NCBI GenBank assembly: GCA_946406115.1
Contig: OX291542.1
Location: 2,938,959 to 3,002,958 of the forward strand
From: Apoda limacodes
Lineage: Eukaryota; Arthropoda; Insecta; Lepidoptera; Limacodidae
DNA: 64,000 bases
Direction of reading: 5' to 3'
A model generated the notes under the pieces. It was not told the origin of the DNA. It saw nothing but the letters and a program-made list of their open reading frames with translations, and searched no databases. The translations under genes and the position numbers were made by a program. Position 1 is the stretch's first letter, and each line of letters begins with the position of its first letter. This document shows positions 11,227 to 21,344 of this stretch, in pieces.

Positions 11227-11585
11227 TATTAAAAGTTATAAAAACTACACAAAAACATACCTCTACGTCGACAGGCAGCAGTGGGGGGGGGGCCCCGGAG
11301 GGGCCGCCCTTGAGGAACTGACGACCTAACGATCCGCGGCAAGTGAATTGCCGAGCAAAAATGAGAATAAAAGCGCTTACCAAAATCGTCCGAAAAGCCG
11401 CTGAAAAAGCGGCACCCGTCTAACTTCAAGCGCTTTATACGTAGGCGCAAACACGCAGAACACGAACAACACCAAGTCTCGCCTGTGCACGCACGTCCGC
11501 CGTCTACAGAAAATATTCTCTTGGAGCACATACACTGTTTTACACTTTGGAAGAATGATAGATCAGATAGCATGATGAGATGATG

Positions 11586-11596
11586 ACCTGATCATT
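11586..11596. repeat. Target-site duplication of the Jockey-type LINE (right copy)
   Basis: This is an exact repeat of 6003-6013. The host transposase frame resumes directly after it. Confidence 0.9.
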
Positions 11597-12463
11597 ACCC
11601 TGACTATCTTGTGTTCGTTAATGCCCACAATACGTTAATGGCAGGCCGCATTCCTGGCCAACGTGGTGGTGAAGGCATTTTGAGAGTTGATCCGGAACGC
11701 AGGGAAATTGTTCTAGAGGAAGTGCAACTTAATAGAAGTACAAGTACGAGCAATGGCTCGTAATCTTGACATACCAAGATCTTCAATACAAGATATTTTG
11801 CGTGAGGAATCTTTTCACGCCTATCACATACAAAAAGTACAAGCGTTGCAGCCTGCAGATTATGAATTGAAAATCCAGTTTTGTATAACTATGTTGCAAA
11901 AAGAGGAAGAAGACCCCGGATATTTTTAACAAAATATTGTGGACGGATAAGTCAAGATTTGAGCGAACGGAGGTTTTCAATATTCACAATTATCATATTT
12001 GGGCCGTTGAAAATCCACCAGCCAGATATTCATCATTTCAACATCGTTTCAGCGTGAACATGTGGTCTGGCGTCTTGAATGTCATTTGAACTGCCATCCA
12101 GATTAGACGGCGAGACGTACAAAAGTTTTTTAGAAGATGACTTACCAATATTACTGGAAAATGTACACCTTGAATTAAGACGGACAATGGGGTTTTAGAC
12201 GTACCCCAGCAGGTGGATCGGACAACGAGGACCAATTGCCTGGCCACCACGCTCGCCTGACCTCAACCCAATAGATTTTTTTATCTGGGGCTACTTTAAA
12301 GAAATAACGTACGCCAGAGAAGCTTCAAGTGAAGAAGAGCTGTGAGAAATAACCGCGAAGCTTTTAGGGAGTTAAGACATAATATTTTGCGCAGGTGTAG
12401 ATTGTGCATTTCTGTGGGAGGGCGAAATTTTGAAAATTTACTTTAAATAAATTTATCTTATTA

Positions 12464-12915
12464 ACAATTAACTGTGTTTTACTCAAATCCATCATAACGC
12501 AAAGAAAGTCAAAGATTTAAATAAAATAAAATAATTTCCTTAAAAAAATGCCTTAATTTACTTTTAAGGTCAGTTACAGAAAATAAACCCTAACTTTATT
12601 TGGCCTTGTTTTAAAGTTTGATGTCTAAGGAAGTTTTTAAAATTACTTTGAACCCAAAATCTCCCCATTTAATTTTTTTTTGATACTTTGAAAATTTGTG
12701 AGTACTATGCTTATTAGTTATCACATAAAAACTGAACCAGAACTAGAAAAAAATCGATAACTGATGTTAGGTGAAAATTACGAAAAAAATCATTAAAAAA
12801 AAATTCTATCTCGAAAACTACGAAAAATCGTAGAACATACATGGGGTGATTCGGATACTCCTCATCATAAAGTATCTAAATTTTACGTTTGAACGTCAAC
12901 TTCCCGGCCACCCTG
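12464..12915 (-). repeat. Right terminal inverted repeat arm of the Tc1/mariner-like element
   Basis: This is the reverse complement of the left arm with small indels. The terminal 47 bp match perfectly. Confidence 0.85.
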
Positions 12916-12920
12916 TATAT

Positions 12921-12945
12921 AAGCTGAACCATCGACAATCTGATT
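12921..12945 (+). repeat. Direct repeat flanking the Tc1/mariner-like element (partner at 4960-4984)
   Basis: A 25-bp segment beginning AAGCTGAACCATCG occurs just outside both ends of the transposon (4960-4984 and 12921-12945) with one mismatch. TA-type elements duplicate only TA, so this is not their target duplication. Confidence 0.7.
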
Positions 12946-13311
12946 CTGATCTGGCAAAAATGTTTTTGTCAATGAGTCAACCAAATTTTTTGACATGTTT
13001 GTGTTGTTTTTAGGAAAGTACTTATTTATAGTTGGACATGTAATTTTGCTAATTAGTATTAAATTAAAAGAATGTGATTTGAAATTATTTTTTTTCCTTG
13101 TAAAATTGAATTCTTTTTATGTTATGTAAATTAAATTTCTTAGCTTAATATTTTATTTTTTTAAGTACATACATGTATCTGCATTGAATAATCAACATGA
13201 AGAGGGCCCTTTTTAGGGCGTACTTATAAAATAAATGACTTTGATTTTTGATTTTATTATTTTTTTAGCAAAAAGTCATTCATCCGTTCAAGGAAAGAAC
13301 TGATACTGTTT
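12946..13311. other. Non-coding A+T-rich stretch
   Basis: No coding sequence, tandem array or terminal repeat was seen. Confidence 0.4.
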
Positions 13312-13794
13312 AAATCTAGTAACTTACTACATAGATGACGAACAACTGTCTCACGGTAGTGTTTGGTTTGTTGTCCACAAGTCCCTAATAAACAAATCTA
13401 GTAACTTACTCTACTACAAAGAAGACAAACAACTGTGTTTGTTGTCCACAAGTCCCTAATAAACAAATCTAGTAACTTACTCTACTACAAAGAAGACAAA
13501 CAACTGTGTTTGTTGTCCACAAGTCCCTCATAAACAAATCTAGTTACTTGCCCTTCTACAAAGAGGGCAAAGAACTGTCTCACGGCAGTGTTCGGTTTGT
13601 TGACCACAAGTCCCTCATAAACAAATCTAGAAACTTACTTTACTATAGAGAGGACAAACAACTGTCTCACGGTAGGTTCGGTTTGTTGTCCACAAGTCCC
13701 TAACAAACAAATCAAGTAACTTACTCTACTACAGAGAAGACAAACAGCTGTCTCAAGGTATTGTTAGGTTTGTTGTCAACAAGTTCCCTATAAA
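13312..13794. repeat. Minisatellite of six 71-87-bp units
   Basis: Units begin AAATCTAGTAACTTAC at 13312, 13394, 13465, 13536, 13623 and 13709, with lengths 82, 71, 71, 87, 86 and 86 bp. Units 2 and 3 lack a 16-bp block that in the others lies between ACAACTGT and GTTTGTTG. The short open frame across units 4-5 translates the repeat and is not evidence of a gene. Confidence 0.9.
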
Positions 13795-13879
13795 CAACGT
13801 TACGACAAATGTACCTTGAACTTAGAAACATCTAATGGTATGCACTAAGGGAGGAATAGGTAGGACAATGACACAACCC

Positions 13880-14230
13880 AATTAGTAAATAGTTGTGAGG
13901 TTATGTATGAAGATATTGCTAAAGCCAAACCCACGATTTGCTGTTATTGTGGGGATTTCAACGCAAAGATGGATAGGGGTTAGGTACTGGATATAACGAT
14001 GAGTCAAACATGAACAGAACAGTAAGAACAGAAAAAGGAAATCGTAGTGAACAACGATTGGAAAACTTTATGGAGAAAGAATGAATCTTTATATAGATAT
14101 TTTTCTTCCAAAACCCACCACACAAGAAATGGACCTGGACGAACCCCGAAGGTTTGACACAAAAAGTAGAACTACTTTATCCTTCTCCCGAAAAGCGAAT
14201 ATTCAGTGATGTCTCTGTGATTAAGAGCAG
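13880..14230 (+). pseudogene. Decayed RTE-type LINE endonuclease fragment
   Basis: The plus strand reads CGDFNAKM near 13950, the RTE endonuclease motif GDFNAK. About 110 bp later it reads FFQKPTTQEMD, which resembles the FFxKKPxRKWTW block of the same domain. The residues for the end of the domain are out of frame. It is a short remnant with several frameshifts, related to but not the same copy as the element at 47664-50684. Confidence 0.6.
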
Positions 14231-14410
14231 CAAATGACAGGCTGGTTGAAACTCTTCAAACTGTTGGAGCAAAAAAGCTCGCCGCAATGATAAACTCACA
14301 TTGAGACACTCGATCTTGTGAAGGTGCGGTGCAGCATGAGGTCGCACGCTTCATTGGATTGGTCAGATTTTATGGGATTTATGGACATAATTCTACTTTT
14401 ACGTAATTAT

Positions 14411-15235
14411 AAAAAAAAAACCGGCCTAGTGCGCACGAAGGGTTCCGTATAGAGAATACAATCCCGAGCATGTTTATCTATCCCGGTATTTCGGGATTTT
14501 TTATGCGTGATCCAAAATAAAACACTATTATTTTTGAAAAAATTAAAAAAGACAAAAAACAACAACAAAAAAACTATTTAGAATTACGAAAATACAATCG
14601 CAGAAATACCAAAGCATCCAGTGTTTGACTTCCAAGCCTGCTTCGTAGTTTATTGCCAACAGAAGCAGCAGCTGAAAACGCTCGCTCAGGTTCTACACTC
14701 TGGTTGGTATCTGACGGCGTATCTAAGGGTTGTTTTTGTCGTTATGTAATAAATACTATTTAAATAATCTAGGCAAAGTTATTGTCAAAGGAGCTACGGA
14801 ACGCAAACTAGACCTGTTTGTAACAATCTCGAAAATCCCGAGATGAGCCAAGTACAGTCCCGGGATTTTCGGGGCCTGAAAACGGCCGAGATCCCGGGAT
14901 CCCGAGATTGTATTCTCTAGTTTCGTACTATTATCTATAAAAACGGCAAAAAAATCCGCTCCGCTTAAATATTTGTATAATTTTTATTTGATTATTTATT
15001 TTTAAAGTGAATATATAACTAAACATTCTGTAAATATTTCTAGCGTCTACCTGTTGCCGTTATCAATATCCAGCAAAAACGAGCAAAAAAATTACGTTTG
15101 TTGTATGGGAGCCCCTCAAATATTTATTTTATTCTACTATCACATCTTATGAGATACGCCTGGCGACAGACGGACAGCGAAGTCTTAGTAAAAGGGTTCC
15201 GTTTTGTACCCTTTTGGTACGGAACCCTAAAAACA
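14411..15235 (+). repeat. Dispersed lepidopteran repeat, CCGGCCTAGTGCGC to GGTACGGAACCCTAAAAA, carrying a nested hAT
   Basis: The left end is A-rich followed by CCGGCCTAGTGCGCACGAAG and GGGTTCCGTA. The right end is GGGTTCCGTTTTGTACCC and GGTACGGAACCCTAAAAA. The interior after the nested element contains ATCTATAAAAACGGCAAA, also present in the minus-strand copy at 54613-55040. Without the 470-bp insert and its duplicated target the copy is about 350 bp. The class is unknown; no coding capacity. Confidence 0.7.
14450..14919 (-). mobile_element. Internally deleted hAT-type element
   Basis: The 470-bp insert has ends TAGAGAATACAATCCCG and, as reverse complement, TAGAGAATACAATCTCG. It is flanked by 8-bp duplications GTTCCGTA (14442-14449) and GTTTCGTA (14920-14927), one mismatch apart. 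An 8-bp duplication is diagnostic of hAT. A minus-strand segment at about 14735-14590 reads ERAFSAAASVGNKLRSRL, the C-terminal dimerisation (hATC) block of hAT transposases. So this is a deletion derivative of an autonomous element. Confidence 0.85.
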
Positions 15236-15830
15236 CTCGGTGCGTGAATTCAACACGCACTTGAACAAATTTTTGTGTTTCGTTCCGGGAACAACCAAGT
15301 ATATAGAAGAAATTCATCCGTGGGTAAAACCCAAGTTACAGCCACCCATACTAAATTAATAACCATATATATAGTTAGCCATACACTATGCGAGAAAAGG
15401 AAAGAAAATAAAGCAATAACGTCAATAAGAGACAAAAACTGGTCGTTGGTTTTTACTGCGATTAATTATGCACTCAATCAATACTCAAGAAAATGGAAAT
15501 AGATTCAAACAAAGTACAACATGAACTTTTATTCATGTGTACTATACATATACTTCGGCGTTTAAGTATAAATTCCTTTGCAGTTGATCACATATTTGCA
15601 ACTCCATAGTTGATGGAGCAGTATTGACTTGCCAAGGAAGAATAAACTCTATGCATTGGGTTTATAAGAGCATGTCTTGGTTCGGCATAATGAACAATCT
15701 GTAATTAGAACGGGATTAAATATATTGACCACCAAAACACACTTAGACACCCTAAGCTCTTTAAAGAAAAAATATACTAAACACTAAAAAAACTGTGATT
15801 CAGATCAGATTTTTTAGAAATAATAATTAT
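15236..15830. other. Non-coding stretch without recognisable feature
   Basis: Only short reading frames occur, on both strands, with no family motif. No repeat boundary was identified. Confidence 0.4.
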
Positions 15831-16185
15831 TTTAGCTTTTTAAGTGCATCTTTTTGAAGCCGGTTTTTTTTTTTATTAAAAAGTTTTTATTTTTTACTTT
15901 TGAGTGACGAAGTGCTTTTTTCAAGGGAAAGTTATTTGGATGACATTTTTCGAGGGAAAGTTATTTGGAATTGTCTAAAAACTAAAATACTGAATCGATT
16001 TCGATAAAATTTCTATGGGACCAACTCGCAAGTATATCCTTTCGAATAAGAAAATATTACGTAAATGGGTTCATAAACAAAAAGTTATGGCTGAACATCC
16101 ATAAAAAAAAAATATAGAAACCTATAGTCTAATTCAGAATATTTCTCTCTTTCTGAATCTGTTTTTTTGAAGTCGGTTAAAAAGA
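15830..16185. repeat. Dispersed repeat with TCTTTTTGAAG(C/T)CGGTTTTT ends
   Basis: A TTTTTGAAGCCGGTTTTT-like block occurs at about 15850-15870 and again near 16160-16175 as TTTTTTTGAAGTCGGTT. A related block is found at 3563-3600. It is a common lepidopteran repeat motif; the class is not known to me. Confidence 0.4.
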
Positions 16186-16219
16186 AAGTCTAAAATTACA
16201 ATGGTTCTAGATTTTTTAG

Positions 16220-16835
16220 TCATAACTGCACTTTAAATTGTATTCAAGGACCAAATGTGACTGGCTCTGAGCTTGTTAAGGAGGCCAACAGCAAGACATC
16301 ACGTTTCTGTACCATAAGTCATCAGTGGCAACACACATTGATTATAGACTTTCTTCTTTGGGCACTGAGGTACTTTAGGAACGCTGCCCAGCAGAGCTAA
16401 ATTCTTCGGTTAACCTCTTTCTCAAAGTACTATTTTCAAGATTAGCGTTCCAACAACAACAACCGGTATAGGCGCGCTATGGACATTGAACATTGCCTTC
16501 GTTTTATCCATGTTCATTTTAAGGCCAACCTGTTGAGAAACTCTGTTGAGGTCTCCGAGCATCGTGCCTAAATCTTCCAGCGATTCTACCATGACCACTA
16601 TGTTGTCGGCAAATCGAAGGTGAGTGATTTTCCTACTCGCCATTTATGTTGACGATGGATATGGATCCTTTGCACTCGACACTTAAAACACATCTTTCAA
16701 CGCAGTTGTGAACAGTTTCGGAATAATAACGTGTTGCTCACACCTTGTAGTCGAACAGACTGTCTCTGTTATAAAAACACTTCAGCACTTCGATGTACCG
16801 ATATTTAACACCATTTACAATTTCGCACGAAAACT
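16220..16835 (-). pseudogene. Decayed RTE-type LINE reverse transcriptase fragment
   Basis: The minus strand reads, in order, YIEVLK, PKLFTTAL, LRFADNIVVMVESLEDL, VSQQVGLKMNMDKTKAMF and further on NRRI and WAAF. These are successive RTE reverse-transcriptase blocks. The catalytic FADD is FADN here, and frameshifts and stops separate the blocks. Compare LRFADDIVLI in the RTE element at 47664-50684. Confidence 0.8.
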
Positions 16836-17820
16836 AAGCGGAACCGAGTTCATGTGCTTCATTGTTAAGTGCTCATCTAAATCGGAGGCAGACAGACGGT
16901 GATGAAATGCCCAGAGCATACGCAAAAACGTCAAAAGGAAGATAAAAATTGGGTTTTAGAAAGGACATGTATGACCGTGACTGAGAAGAACTGGTCAATA
17001 CAAAAAATACTTACAAAATTTTAATAAAGGGATTATTGAAATATTATGAGTATTATTTTTAACCTTATGAGCAATTAGTTGAACAAACGCTCAAAGAAAT
17101 AATATTTTTTGGCACTGGTTCATTGTTTCAGTGAACATTTTGAAATAGTATAGGGTCAAACTTTAGGAGTTCATTTACTATGTTTGGGAGGACAACGAGA
17201 TGTTAAATATTTGGATGACATTTACTATTTTAACGTTAACAATTATTAGTTTGGTATCATTTGCTTTAAAATAATAGCTTGATGTAAAATTTTTGAATAT
17301 AATTTTTATATTAAAATGGGGTTCTAATTTTTGGGTATTGTTATGTACTATTTTTGACAGTAAAAAGTTTAATTTCTTTTTGACGTTGTAATTACTATAT
17401 CTGGTGATAAGGTAAACATAAGCCAATTGGACCTATTTAAGCATGTGGCAGCAACTATTCGTTTTCAGGTTTCAAGTGGAATCACCAAATGTTTATTTAT
17501 ACGATTATTTATAGGAATCATTATTTTTTCCATCGGTTGCAATATATTTAAAGAACTATAATAAATACGTAGTCAAAGAATATGTTGTGGTTTTCTATCT
17601 CAGTCAAATAAATAAAAATAGGAATAATTATGAATAGCATATTACTATGTCACATGATCATTAGGTATCATGCGCTAACAGATAATGTCTGCTAAAACGA
17701 CAAACACACCTTATATTTAACTTATAGAATAGAACTTATTAATTTTAGAATATAAAGAAACATAATTTTTAAACTCAAACATATTTCTTGCACATAGCTG
17801 CGACATAGAAAAGACACGAG
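16836..17820. other. Non-coding A+T-rich stretch
   Basis: No motif-bearing reading frame, tandem array or element terminus was seen. Confidence 0.4.
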
Positions 17821-18060
17821 ACGTGCGCGTGCAAAAAACCGGCCGTGCCGTATTTTATAAATACAGTGCTTGGTCGGCGCAGGGCGGGGAGCGGCGGCGC
17901 GGGGAGTTGCGTGCGGCGCAGTGTTACCATATTTAGCAGCATCCTGCGATTTTAGCAGGATTAGACGCATTAAGATGCGTTTGCAGCAGGTTTATTAAAT
18001 CTAGCAGTTTCAGCAGGATCGGTGATACCGATGCTCTTCATTAGCTCAAGAAGTACGAGC
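17820..18060. other. GC-rich island followed by TTTAGCAG-motif stretch
   Basis: Positions 17820-17925 are strikingly GC-rich against the local background. They are followed by repeated AGCAGGAT/AGCAG motifs (17930-18025). A second GC-rich array next to TTTAGCAG motifs lies at 19790-19910. There is no coding evidence; a TATAAATAC string at 17855 could be a TATA-like box but has no associated gene. Confidence 0.35.
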
Positions 18061-19233
18061 TCGTATTTGAACTGCATGCTTGCAATTTTGTATGCCTTTT
18101 AGTGACTCTGAATGAACTAAATTCTCAAATTTCATATACGAACATTTGATTATTGTTATGTTGATTCATACCCATAAATCTCTTTATCTCTAATCTGCTA
18201 GCAAATGTTGGAATGATTTGCCACCGCCATTTCGCTCCTTAAAAACCAAAACAACATTTATTAAGAAAATAAAACTTTATATGCTAAATAATCAGTCATT
18301 TTAGGTACTTTTTTTTTCTTTTTCATCCTTTGTCATCCAAAACAAATATTAGTACATAGCTGGAGATAGAGTATTGTGTTGTAGCTTATAAATTATAGAA
18401 TATTAAGGAACTAATAAATCTAAAAGATTAGCAGTCCGATCTGACACTTACCTATTTTTTCACTCAATTTGTAATAATTATGCCAATTACTTTATAAGCA
18501 TTGCATTGAACATAAGTTTAGATGATATTCTGTTTTCACTTAAATCATTATCACCTGTTGGTAATCAGCATGTTAAAGATTCACCACAAAATCAACAAGT
18601 TGAAGGACATAACCACTGTGTATCATAGATAATATATAATTTATTCTTTTATTTTATTTATCTATTGTAATATAACTTCCTTTAAAGAGGCAAAAGTCTT
18701 AGTGCATACAGCCTCTTCTGCCTTTATTGTTTTTTTTTTCTCTTGTTCTCTTCCAATGATTGCTTTTGTAAATATTTTAATTATAATTTTTTTTTTTTAG
18801 GTAGGCAAATAAAATATTTTAGTATAGTATAGTAATTAAATATTTATAGGTCCTTTGGTTACTCTTTTTGTTTTCACGCAGTAAGGGCTCCCACTGAAAA
18901 TCAGTATTGTACCTACACGGGTACATATCATGCTGAGGGGTAGGCCCTTTTAGCTCACGCACTTTATTTTTGTATATTTTCTTTTTTTTTTTAAATATTT
19001 TGTATACTGTGTGTTGGCTAAATAAAAAATTTTGTTTGTTTGTTTGTTTGTAAATCTCAATTTTATCTTTTTTTATTACTCACTAATCAATTATATTATC
19101 CAGAAGCCTAGACCACTTGAACTTAGAAGCTAGAACTGTTGGCATCAAGGTCGGCAGGCCATTGGATATATATATAAACATATAGGGTACTAAGGAAAAA
19201 AAAGAAACATCACAAATGAGATAAGTAGATATA
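18061..19233. other. Non-coding A+T-rich stretch
   Basis: Poly(T) runs and a (GTTT)n tract at 19035-19053 are present. The tail AATAAAAAATTTTG before the (GTTT)n tract resembles a retroposon 3' end, but no coding part was found. Confidence 0.35.
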
Positions 19234-19472
19234 TCCATACGAATATTAAATGCCAAAGTAACTCTGTCTGTCTGTCTGTTATCTCTTCATACTTTAACCG
19301 TTGTACGGATTAAATTGAAATTAGGCAGGGATATAGTTTGAGTCCCGGGAAAAGACATAGGCTACTTAAAAACATCAAGTGTGAGTCGGTTTTTTTATAA
19401 TCGAGGAGTTGCTGTTGAAATTCGACACCGATAATCGAATTTAGGGCGGGTGAAACCGCGGGCAAAAGCTAG
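19234..19472 (+). mobile_element. Helitron-like non-autonomous element
   Basis: It begins with TC (TCCATACGAATATTAAATGC) after an A. It ends with a GCGG-GTGAAA-CCGC hairpin about 12 bp before the terminal CTAG, followed by T. A 5' TC, a 3' hairpin and a CTRR end between A and T are the Helitron signature. The interior carries the widespread block GAGATAGTTTGAGTCCCG-like sequence. No protein is encoded. Confidence 0.7.
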
Positions 19473-19473
19473 T

Positions 19474-19860
19474 AAAAAATATAATACGAACTTATTGAAT
19501 AATAAATATATCTACGAAATAAAAGAAATGTTACTTTATATGGATGAATTTACGTTTTATTTGTTATTAGACCCATCTAAGATTTTATCAAATTATTTCT
19601 ATTATACTCAAGGAACGTTCGGGATTATAAATTAGTAACATTCTTTTTGTGATTATTTATAATTTTAAAAATAGCAAAAAAAATAACCAAACCGTTGAAA
19701 ATAAATAACTTCTCGTTTGAATACTTATCTATATACACACACATTCGAGGCAAATTATGAGCGAACATTGTTTGAGCAATTCCTATGATGTATTTAGCAG
19801 GTTTTAGCAGTTTTGCGCTGCCCGACCAGCAGATTCGTCAATTTTAATCCGGTTACCCTA
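19474..19860. other. Non-coding stretch
   Basis: A short reading frame of 61 codons is present with no family motif. Otherwise A+T-rich. Confidence 0.35.
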
Positions 19861-19908
19861 GCGGCGGGGCGGCGGGGCGGCGGGGCGGCGGTGCGGCGGT
19901 GCGGCGCG
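19861..19908. repeat. (GCGGCGGG)n GC-rich octamer array, six units
   Basis: The units read GCGGCGGG three times, GCGGCGGT twice and GCGGCGCG once. Being extremely GC-rich in an A+T-rich region, it could form G-quadruplexes. Confidence 0.9.
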
Positions 19909-20204
19909 CCCAGATGTAAACAACAACCTGTTTACCAACAAGTTGCCGATCTACTTGGACACAATTTACACTTCCCTCGGAAATTCCAAATCCTGTATCC
20001 TTCTCATTTAATATAGGTATTTTAAATTAAGATATGTACTGGTTTAAACACTATTTAAATGTTTCTGAAAGCTCTGAGTTTTGGTTTTATATGTTTTTTA
20101 TTTTTATTTTTTGTGTAGTAAGCATAGACATAGAGAACGGGACAGCGCATTTCGTAGCCAGATGTGAAAAACAATGGTCGTTAAAGTGTGAGAGAGACGG
20201 AGCG
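19909..20204. other. Non-coding stretch
   Basis: Nothing recognised. Confidence 0.35.
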
Positions 20205-20352
20205 GACGTGTTTTTTTTTTCTTCTTATTCCACTAGGATGGTAAAAAAGCTTACGGTCTGCCTGAAGGTAAACGGTCACCGTAGCCTATGCACGCTTGCA
20301 ACACCAAGGGTATCACTCGATTGCCGACCCTTCAAAAATCTAATAAATTCTT
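20205..20352 (-). repeat. 5'-truncated CR1/Jockey-type LINE fragment
   Basis: The minus strand reproduces the 3' end of the plus-strand LINE at 63430-63590: the block for GGGTCGGCAA, the ORF2 stop region, GTAAGCTTTTTTACCATCC-like sequence and a terminal A-run (T-run 20211-20220 on plus). Confidence 0.8.
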
Positions 20353-21344
20353 TCTTGTAGAACCCCATATTGTAGTGTCACTGGTGACTTGTCGAGTTAA
20401 AAGATACCACTTTGACTCTTTCTAAAGAGCAGTCCATAGTACAGATTACAGAACTCGAAGTCTAATAATAGATAGTAAATTTAAAATAAAAAAATAAAAT
20501 ATTAGCCATAAACAATAAATTTGCCAGAAACATGTTCTTTTGTAGAAGTGGAATTATCATAATTATATAATCAAATAAAGTTTGTACAAAGTTTTAACAG
20601 AAAATCGGCAATATATAAATCAGAAAGTGAGATAATATTTCGTCAAATGCATTAGTACTCACGACTTAGTAATTTTATAATAAGGTAAACAAAATATACT
20701 TACTCAATTCATTATTTCGCCTAAGTGTCTAATCTGAAAAAAAAAAAAACCAAATGTAAATCCTTGACATAATTCTATCAACAAATAAAATGTGAATATT
20801 AAGATAACGTTGTTTGTCTCCAACGTCCATGTAAAATTGTAACACGATCCGAAAGTGAGATAACAAAATGAATAAAAACTAACAACAAACTGATAATGAA
20901 AGGATATTCTGTAGAAGCTTAAGAGAATACACTTCCGGCGCCCGCGCGCGTTTGACATGACATGTCCCTATCGAACAAGACGCGGGCGCGAGACCCCCTT
21001 TCCCCGCACACGTTATTCTGGTATAATTTTGTCGGATGGCTCGAAGGTCAGTATTCTGATAAGCGATATGACTTTCACCCAAAACTACTATATTTTGACC
21101 ATGAACGAAATAAGGGGCCGACATTAGGGTGTTTACCCTACTCCATTTCAAAAAATACATACTACAAAAATTGTTTAAGAATTAGAACCTTTATAGATTA
21201 TTTTAGTGATACATTTAATACTATCGTATCCTTTTTACTTCTAAATAATTGGAAATCTCTTTCTAGACCTTCAATCTTATTGACACATTTTTCAAGATAC
21301 AATTATTTCAAAAAATACTCTAATACGTATCATACGGCAAAATA
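20353..21344. other. Mostly non-coding; one unrecognised 133-codon frame at 20962-21363
   Basis: The plus-strand frame 20962-21363 (MSLSNKTRARDPLS) shows no motif I recognise, and its last codons run into the Helitron-like element at 21345. I regard it as chance. The rest is A+T-rich with no repeat structure. Confidence 0.3.

Larger units (their letters stand above)
6014..11585 (-). mobile_element. Full-length Jockey-type non-LTR retrotransposon, nested
   Basis: The 5572-bp insert is bounded by the 11-bp duplication ACCTGATCATT. In minus-strand order it holds a 5' UTR of about 359 bp, ORF1 (11226-9415), a 194-bp spacer, ORF2 (9220-6470, one internal stop) and a 3' UTR of 456 bp. The gag-like ORF1 plus endonuclease/reverse-transcriptase ORF2 arrangement and the motif spellings fit the Jockey clade. 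The 3' end carries no poly(A); instead there is a cluster of hairpins (6030-6122 on the plus strand). The lack of 5' truncation indicates complete reverse transcription at insertion. Confidence 0.9.
5884..12345 (+). pseudogene. Tc1/mariner-like (DUF4817 helix-turn-helix) transposase, disrupted
   Basis: The start ATG at 5884 opens MPYTLSEYAEMHYFYGVAQG, the N-terminal helix-turn-helix of insect DUF4817 transposases. The frame is cut at codon 44 by the LINE and resumes at 11597 without phase change. It then breaks near 11735-11745, near 11925 and near 12090. Readable later blocks include ARNLDIPRSSIQDILREE, KILWTDKSRFERTEVFNIH (first catalytic Asp in WTDKS), RFSVNMWSGVLN and WPPRSPDLNPIDFFIWGYF (third acidic region). 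The expected QQDGAPxH block carrying the second catalytic Asp is missing between RRTMGF and RWIGQRGPI, consistent with a small deletion. The enzyme would have cut at TA sites in the nucleus. Confidence 0.85.
5024..12915 (+). mobile_element. Tc1/mariner-like DNA transposon (DUF4817-type), interrupted by a Jockey LINE
   Basis: The ends are exact 47-bp inverted repeats, 5024-5070 and 12869-12915, beginning CAGGGTGGCCGGG and flanked by TA (5022-5023 and 12916-12917), the classic target duplication of this superfamily. Similarity continues inward as imperfect arms of about 450 bp, to roughly 5490 on the left and 12464 on the right. The transposase fragments inside (5884-6013 and 11597-12345) read on the plus strand. 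Removing the nested LINE and one copy of its target duplication leaves an element of about 2.3 kb, a normal autonomous length. The copy is dead because of the insertion, frameshifts and a lost catalytic segment. Confidence 0.88.

Noticed and set aside
10598..11329. 243-codon plus-strand frame
   Set aside because: It is antisense to the GC-rich Jockey ORF1 on the minus strand, whose domains are clear; the frame is a shadow.
17923..19858. Terminal inverted repeats suggested by GTTACC motifs at both GC-rich patches
   Set aside because: The motifs are in direct rather than inverted orientation and the neighbouring bases do not match.
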